Shown here piece by piece: positions 15,622 to 19,768 of a stretch of DNA of 19,768 nt. Every line of letters begins with the position of its first letter. The stretch's first letter is position 1. The notes under the pieces are model-generated. The model ran no database searches, was not told where the DNA came from, and worked only from the letters and a program-made list of their open reading frames with translations. The stretch is from Metaruminococcus_A gallistercoris. Its GTDB lineage: Bacteria; Bacillota; Clostridia; Oscillospirales; Ruminococcaceae. The stretch covers positions 1-19,768 of the forward strand of contig CAJFNQ010000036.1 of the NCBI GenBank assembly GCA_904394975.1. The letters run 5' to 3'. The position numbers were made by a program, and so were the translations under genes.

Positions 15622-15698
15622 AGTTGTAAAAAATTCCGAAGCAGACATTGGTCATCCAAAATATTTTAAGGGGTTGTTTTAAAAAGGAGAGTACTAAG

Positions 15699-18600
15699 AT
15701 GAGAAAGAGAAAACTCTTAGCCAACATTTCACGACTTCTCACCGTCATCATGTTCTTCTCTATATTCACGCTTGCCCCTTCGGCACAGGCTGCTGCAGCC
15801 GGAGATGACGAGAGTAATATTACAGTTGAACTAAACGATCTTATCACACAAGCCGAGTCTTTAAAAGCCGGCAATGAAGAATTCACACTCCAAATCAGCT
15901 ATACAAGCGATGGATCTGATGTAAATCAGGCGTTTCCTTGGATGTATGCTGATGAATTTGAAGAATTCAACGACGCGATCGAATTTGCACGTAATGCAAA
16001 AGACACTGAAACAGAACAAGCAATCACTCGCCTTCAAAACGCAATCAGCTTGATTAAATCAGACGGATCTGATCCATATTTCCGTCTTGATCCGGGCCTT
16101 GGCAGTGTACCCATAAAAATTTCTGCCCCTTCTGACAATTGGAACACCAGAAGACCGCTTGACAACCGCGTTCCTTCTGATTTTGCCGGAAGCACTGTTG
16201 AAATGACTGCTTACCCCTTTGCAGACTCTGAAGGAAAAGCCGATGTGCTTCAAATCAATTACAAGCACAACGGCACAAGCACCTTCGGCGGCATCAGTGT
16301 TGAAGCTGCACTGGAGCCCGAAGTTGAAATCCCCGAAGGTTCAACCATTGAGTTTGATGTATACTACCCCAAGAGCGCACAAGGAAAATATATGCGCTGG
16401 AGAATTAGCACAGACGGCCGTTCTACAACAGACAGCTATCTAAGAGAGTACGACTACACCAACTTAAACCCTGATTGGGTTGGCAGCTGGAATGGTGAAA
16501 CCTGGCTGAAGGCTCATCACAGTGTTGTTGCCACAACCGGTTCCGCTTCCAAACTGATTCTGGAACTGCACGGCGAAAGCGCTCGCCCGGCAGAAACTGG
16601 TATTCTTCTGGTTTCCGACATTAAAATAACCGCGCCTGACCCGGATGGCACTCCGCTTCCGGAAGTCGTTAACACCGAAAATCAAAGCGAAGTCACACCT
16701 TTGAAAGATATTTATAATACCGAAAACGGTCTGTTTATGGTTGGTTCTATCGGAACCGGTTCTGTAACCGGCACCAGAGCCCGTCATTACGAAATTTTTG
16801 TTGACGGCAATAACCTGAAAGCTGACAGCACCCATCCAACCGGACCGAACTGGCTGAAAAGTGTTGACGGAGCCCCGCTAAATGGCGCAACCGCTGAACC
16901 CGGCCTTGCGGAGTACCGTTTCCCGACCAATTCTTACCTTGCTATTCGGGATTCCGGAGAAGAAGGCGAATACAAAATGCATGGCCATGTTCTTGCGTGG
17001 TACAACCAGGCTCCTTCATGGATGCGGCAGATCATTCCTGAACATCTTGCCTCTGGATACACCGGAACAGCCGAATTCTACGGCTTAGGCAATGGTGTTA
17101 CAGACACTGTAAAGGTTGACAAAGATACAGCCAGACGGGTACAGTACAACCATATCATGTATGTCATGCGCCACTTCCTGACAACTGACGAAAAATATGG
17201 TTCCAGTGAGGAACGCGGAATTATCCCCTTCCATTCTTGGGACGTTCTCAATGAGGAAGTTCACGAAAGCCGTCACAGCGAACTGATTCCGCAAGACCCG
17301 AACAGCTGGAGAACAAGCTTAAAGCACACCAACTGGCTCGTCGCCATGTCTGATGATGAAATCAGCGGTGACCTTTCTGAGCATTATATTTACCTGCTCT
17401 TCAAATACGCTCATATTGCAGCACCGAACGCTCAAATGGCTGAAGCATACAAAGCAAATTATGACAGCCTTCCCGAATACATGAAACTCGACGGGCATGA
17501 TGACGCGGGCAGCATTGACGCGTATGTTACCGATAATCCTCCGAAGCTCACTTACAACGATTACGGAACCGCTACCCGCAGCAAGGCGCGTACAATATAC
17601 AATATGGTTCGCGACCTGAATACTGAGTGGGAATCCGATCCGTTGTATGACGGACGTCCTCTGATTGAGGTTGTCGGCTTCCAGGGACACGATTCTGTAA
17701 ATAAGACCCTTGCAAGCGACAACCAATATGCAATGTCTCTGTTCGCTTCACTGGTTGATGAAGGGCTCCTTTCCGGTATCTCCTTCTCTGAATTTGACCT
17801 GAAGCTGTTGACTGATGCTCCCGGCGGAGGCGCAACTGCTCCTGCAGCGCTCAACATCAGGCAATCTGACGCTCTTGGTTATCAGTATGCTTTGATGTAC
17901 AAACTGTTCACCCGGTTTGCACCGTACATCGACCACATTATCAGCTGGGGTGTATCCGGTTCCGGTTGGCAGGGAAGCTATGTTTTATTTGACAGCCAAA
18001 GCAACGCCAATGCTGGTTATTACGCCGCTGCTAATCCAGACCGGTATATTTTAGGCCACTCTTACTTAGACGATTATTTTGACGGTGAATACGAGAAACT
18101 TCAAGATGACTATGTAATTGATCTGGGTGATCTTGGAACCTATATTCCAAAAGGAAGCGTAATGTCATCAATTGATATTACCACCGCACCGAGCAAAACA
18201 GTCTATACCGAAGGTGAAAGCTTTGACCCCACTGGTATGGTAGTGACAGCAACCTATGCTAATGGCAACAAAAAAGCCATCACTGACTACACCATTTCAC
18301 CTGACGGTGCCTTAACACCTGACGTTACCTCTATCACTGTCACTTATACCGAAAACGGTGTAACGAAGACCGCTGCGTTACCAATTACGGTAAATCTCGA
18401 TCTCAGCCGGGTGGAAAAAGTTGAAGAACAGATCAACGGTCTTCCTTCTGTTGAGGATATTGTAATCGATAACGAAGAGCATATCAAAACGGTTGCGGAC
18501 GCTAAAGCAGCTTATGATGCTTTAAGTGATGATGAAAAGAGCATGGTCAGTAAATCCTGCAAAGACAAATTAGACGCATTACTCGCCGCTTTGGTTGCTT

Positions 18601-18998
18601 ATGATATTGTGAAAGGCGACGGCAGCAAATGGCAACAGGGCTCTGACGAAAGTTTGTCCTTTACCGCAAATGGCCCATTCAGCAAATTTATGGGTATTAA
18701 AATTGACGGCAACGAAGTTGACGCAAGCTGCTACGAGGTAAAATCCGGCAGTACAATCATCAATCTGAAACCGTCCTACCTTGCCACATTATCTGCTGGG
18801 AAGCACACAATTACCGTAATTTACATTGATGGAGAAACAACCGGTGAATTCACTATCGCAGATGATTCTGCAACCGAAGACAACAGCAAAACAGGAGATA
18901 AAATGGATTTAATTTTCTGGACAATGCTGTTTATCATCAGCGGCAGTGCGGGAGCGGTCTTAATGCTTTACTCGCAAAAGAAAAGGCAGATTAAATGA
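15699..18998 (+). CDS. modular cell-surface GH10 family endo-1,4-beta-xylanase-like protein
   Basis: The 1099-residue exported protein should hydrolyse xylan outside the cell. From N to C: signal peptide (1-31, AQA cleavage); a FIVAR-like helical region (about 40-125); a beta-sandwich resembling a carbohydrate-binding module (about 127-312); a GH10 catalytic domain (about 333-800); a bacterial Ig-like domain (about 824-900); a second helical segment (about 903-970); an Ig/X2-like domain starting GDGSKWQQGSD (about 972-1057); then NSKTGD (1062-1067), a membrane segment and KKRQIK. GH10 motifs are H430-x3-W434-x2-Q437, acid/base E519 in WDVLNE and nucleophile E698 in SEFD. The ATG at 15699 is chosen because AGGAGA lies 8 nt upstream and it begins the signal peptide. 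The tail suggests sortase anchoring. No other glycan genes are adjacent. Confidence 0.87.
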   Translation: MRKRKLLANISRLLTVIMFFSIFTLAPSAQAAAAGDDESNITVELNDLITQAESLKAGNEEFTLQISYTSDGSDVNQAFPWMYADEFEEFNDAIEFARNAKDTETEQAITRLQNAISLIKSDGSDPYFRLDPGLGSVPIKISAPSDNWNTRRPLDNRVPSDFAGSTVEMTAYPFADSEGKADVLQINYKHNGTSTFGGISVEAALEPEVEIPEGSTIEFDVYYPKSAQGKYMRWRISTDGRSTTDSYLREYDYTNLNPDWVGSWNGETWLKAHHSVVATTGSASKLILELHGESARPAETGILLVSDIKITAPDPDGTPLPEVVNTENQSEVTPLKDIYNTENGLFMVGSIGTGSVTGTRARHYEIFVDGNNLKADSTHPTGPNWLKSVDGAPLNGATAEPGLAEYRFPTNSYLAIRDSGEEGEYKMHGHVLAWYNQAPSWMRQIIPEHLASGYTGTAEFYGLGNGVTDTVKVDKDTARRVQYNHIMYVMRHFLTTDEKYGSSEERGIIPFHSWDVLNEEVHESRHSELIPQDPNSWRTSLKHTNWLVAMSDDEISGDLSEHYIYLLFKYAHIAAPNAQMAEAYKANYDSLPEYMKLDGHDDAGSIDAYVTDNPPKLTYNDYGTATRSKARTIYNMVRDLNTEWESDPLYDGRPLIEVVGFQGHDSVNKTLASDNQYAMSLFASLVDEGLLSGISFSEFDLKLLTDAPGGGATAPAALNIRQSDALGYQYALMYKLFTRFAPYIDHIISWGVSGSGWQGSYVLFDSQSNANAGYYAAANPDRYILGHSYLDDYFDGEYEKLQDDYVIDLGDLGTYIPKGSVMSSIDITTAPSKTVYTEGESFDPTGMVVTATYANGNKKAITDYTISPDGALTPDVTSITVTYTENGVTKTAALPITVNLDLSRVEKVEEQINGLPSVEDIVIDNEEHIKTVADAKAAYDALSDDEKSMVSKSCKDKLDALLAALVAYDIVKGDGSKWQQGSDESLSFTANGPFSKFMGIKIDGNEVDASCYEVKSGSTIINLKPSYLATLSAGKHTITVIYIDGETTGEFTIADDSATEDNSKTGDKMDLIFWTMLFIISGSAGAVLMLYSQKKRQIK

Positions 18999-19071
18999 GC
19001 AATGCCCTTGCAGAAAAGACTGAGTAATTGCTAACCACGTTCAAAAAACTCAGGCACATTCATAATGAAAC

Positions 19072-19116
19072 AGGCCGAAAATGAAAAGCGAGTTTACTTT
19101 TCATTTTCGGCCTTTT
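19072..19116 (+). terminator. intrinsic terminator of the xylanase gene
   Basis: A 17-bp perfect stem (19072-19088 with 19097-19113) with an 8-nt loop is followed by TTTTCTTAT. It lies about 75 nt after the stop codon. Confidence 0.85.
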
Positions 19117-19319
19117 CTTATAAACAATATAAATCCAATCAAATCGCTCAGGACAGCATATTTTCATTAAGAAAATGATGATGCCTCTCCTATTTGTTCC
19201 AAATCATCAGATGGACAAGCAACATTGAGATTACGACGAACACAAGCAACTACATATCCTCGTGAGGAAAAACAGGCAATTCATATTTTAAATAAAATTC
19301 GTGGATAAATTACGGATAT

Positions 19320-19352
19320 AAAAAGGACCGCCTGTTTTAGACGGTCCTTTTT
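19320..19352 (-). terminator. intrinsic terminator next to the tRNA-like 3' end
   Basis: An 11-bp stem (19320-19330 with 19342-19352) with an 11-nt loop has A/T runs on both outer sides. On the minus strand it begins 5 nt after the CCA of the tRNA-like fragment (19358-19374), the expected position for a tRNA gene terminator. It could also end a plus-strand transcript. Confidence 0.75.
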
Positions 19353-19476
19353 ACTTTTGGTTGGGGTAGCTGGAACTATTTTTAGGATTTCTTAGCGTTT
19401 CAGCAATATTACCGAACATGGCTAAAAGTGCCTTTATTACTTCGTTTATTAGACTTTTAGCGTCTATAAAAAGCAT
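19351..19476 (-). CDS. possible 41-residue small ORF over the attachment site
   Basis: On the minus strand an ATG at 19476-19474 opens 41 codons ending at TAA 19353-19351, with an amphipathic middle (SLINEVIKALLAMFGNIAET). There is no ribosome binding site; the upstream DNA is A/T-rich with TAA directly before the ATG. Its last codons are the tRNA-like 17-mer, so the reading frame may be accidental. No family was recognised. Confidence 0.2.
   Translation of the reverse strand: MLFIDAKSLINEVIKALLAMFGNIAETLRNPKNSSSYPNQK
19358..19374 (-). other. tRNA 3'-end fragment, likely prophage attachment site
   Basis: On the minus strand TCCAGCTACCCCAACCA fits the end of a tRNA: last T-loop base, T-stem CCAGC, acceptor strand TACCCCA, discriminator A and CCA. 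From memory it resembles clostridial tRNA-Gln, whose 5' acceptor strand is TGGGGTA. The match stops after these 17 nt, so the tRNA itself is absent. A tRNA-style terminator lies on one side and a phage-type lysin gene on the other, as expected for the att half-site farther from the integrase. Confidence 0.55.
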
Positions 19477-19502
19477 TTAAAAAATATAAATTTTGCAAAA
19501 AA

Positions 19503-19524
19503 GTGTACACAAAGTGCACACAAA
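19503..19524 (+). repeat. tandem pair of 11-nt repeats GTGYACACAAA
   Basis: GTGTACACAAA (19503-19513) is followed directly by GTGCACACAAA (19514-19524), one mismatch apart; the first begins with the palindrome GTGTACAC. Being near the putative attachment site, they could be binding sites for an integrase or accessory protein, but this is inference. Confidence 0.45.
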
Positions 19525-19528
19525 AAAC

Positions 19529-19565
19529 AACCCCGACCGCTCGATTGAGCAGCCGGGGTTTTTGT
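19529..19565 (-). terminator. terminator of the lysin gene
   Basis: The outer stem AACCCCG/CGGGGTT (19529-19535 with 19554-19560) and inner stem GCTC/GAGC (19539-19542 with 19547-19550) flank a small internal loop. On the minus strand it follows the stop codon at 19567 by 6 nt and runs into a T-rich stretch (TTGTTTTTTG). Confidence 0.8.
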
Positions 19566-19566
19566 T

Positions 19567-19768
19567 CTATTCAATGACTACCTGTACTTTACCAATTTCC
19601 CGACCAAACAGCCCGGCATAGCCGTCCTGTCCATTTGTTTTCTCGTTGTCGTACTGCCAGCTATAATAGCTGCCGTTCACTGGCGCGATACGGTATTTCG
19701 CTTTTTTCGCCGGTTTAATTCCTTCCGGCGTGTAGTAGTAAATTTCAATCGCGTCAATTGGTTTCCCG
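19567..19768 (-). CDS. C-terminal part of a phage-type lysin/amidase-like protein (partial)
   Basis: The last 67 codons of a minus-strand gene are inside the window, ending with TAG at 19569-19567. The visible end contains DAIEIYYYTP, KAKYRIAPVNGSYYSWQYD and GQDGYAGLFGREIGKVQVVIE, which from memory resembles the C-terminal domain of N-acetylmuramoyl-L-alanine amidases of clostridial phages and prophages. The catalytic domain, which would decide this, lies off the right edge. A lysin as the last gene before an attachment site is the usual phage order, supporting a prophage extending to the right. A terminator follows immediately. Confidence 0.6.
   Translation of the reverse strand, partial: GKPIDAIEIYYYTPEGIKPAKKAKYRIAPVNGSYYSWQYDNEKTNGQDGYAGLFGREIGKVQVVIE

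Larger units (their letters stand above)
15133..15698. other. long gap between the amidase and the xylanase genes
   Basis: This 566-nt stretch contains the upstream region of the amidase (no convincing sigma-A promoter seen), a T/A-rich zone around 15340-15380, the xylanase promoter, and a possibly broken small ORF. The last 250 nt would be xylanase leader. That leader holds hairpins CGGGATA/TATCCCG (about 15578-15604) and TTCGG/CCGAA (about 15614-15641), and an AGGAGGTGAT at 15564-15573 with no well-spaced start codon. No known riboswitch class was recognised. Confidence 0.5.

Noticed and set aside
15500..15660. A c-di-GMP or other known riboswitch before the xylanase
   Set aside because: I compared remembered conserved cores of common classes (c-di-GMP-I and -II, guanidine, fluoride, preQ1) and found no match; only simple hairpins remain.
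15648..15698. Upstream in-frame ATG at 15648 for the xylanase
   Set aside because: It would put 17 residues before a normal signal peptide and lacks a ribosome binding site; ATG 15699 has AGGAGA at 8 nt.
19375..19450. A complete tRNA on the minus strand
   Set aside because: Beyond the 17-nt 3' part the T loop, anticodon arm and 5' acceptor strand are absent.
19408..19480. 20-codon plus-strand ORF beginning MAKSAFITS
   Set aside because: No ribosome binding site or promoter, and it lies antisense to the other short frame at the attachment site.
1..19768. CRISPR array, insertion sequence or rRNA
   Set aside because: No regularly spaced repeats, transposase-like ORF with terminal repeats, or rRNA-like sequence was seen in the window.

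Overview
This 19.8 kb window looks like chromosome of a low-to-medium GC, Gram-positive anaerobe of the Clostridia, possibly Oscillospirales/Ruminococcaceae-like. The evidence is strong AGGAGG-type ribosome binding sites, sigma-A promoters close to TTGACA-N17-TATAAT, a DinR-type LexA box, type III pantothenate kinase, an ECF transporter S component, and a surface xylanase with a sortase-like tail. The placement rests on gene content only. 

Layout. (1) Positions 1-407: the start of a leftward gene cut by the window edge, its promoter, and an AT-rich gap. (2) 408-5411, all minus strand: a siroheme sulfite/nitrite reductase with its own promoter and a possible operator; a two-gene unit encoding a radical SAM DNA modification/repair protein and its DUF4130 partner, whose promoter carries a LexA-type SOS box; and an SMP-30/gluconolactonase-like protein. 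(3) 5716-8890, minus: ilvB-ilvN-ilvC, three steps' worth of branched-chain amino acid enzymes in one operon with a very short leader. (4) 9143-11391, plus: a DUF815 AAA+ ATPase overlapping the start of a lipoprotein of the iron-siderophore/cobalamin binding-protein class. (5) 11468-14277: a coenzyme A block, with an ECF S component (probably pantothenate-specific) and coaX on the minus strand and divergent coaBC on the plus strand, covering uptake, phosphorylation and the next two biosynthetic steps. (6) 14395-15132, minus: an amidase with a C-terminal SH3b domain. (7) 15133-15698: a long gap holding the xylanase promoter and what may be a small secreted protein gene broken by an in-frame TGA. 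(8) 15699-18998, plus: a 1099-residue modular GH10 protein. (9) 19121-19768: a tRNA 3'-end-like 17-mer flanked by a tRNA-side terminator, followed by the 3' end of a phage-type lysin. I read this as the host/prophage junction, with the prophage extending to the right. 

The most noteworthy points are the LexA-type operator on the poorly characterised radical SAM/DUF4130 pair, the inferred prophage attachment site at the right end, and the TGA-interrupted secreted ORF upstream of the xylanase. Most other genes are ordinary core metabolism.
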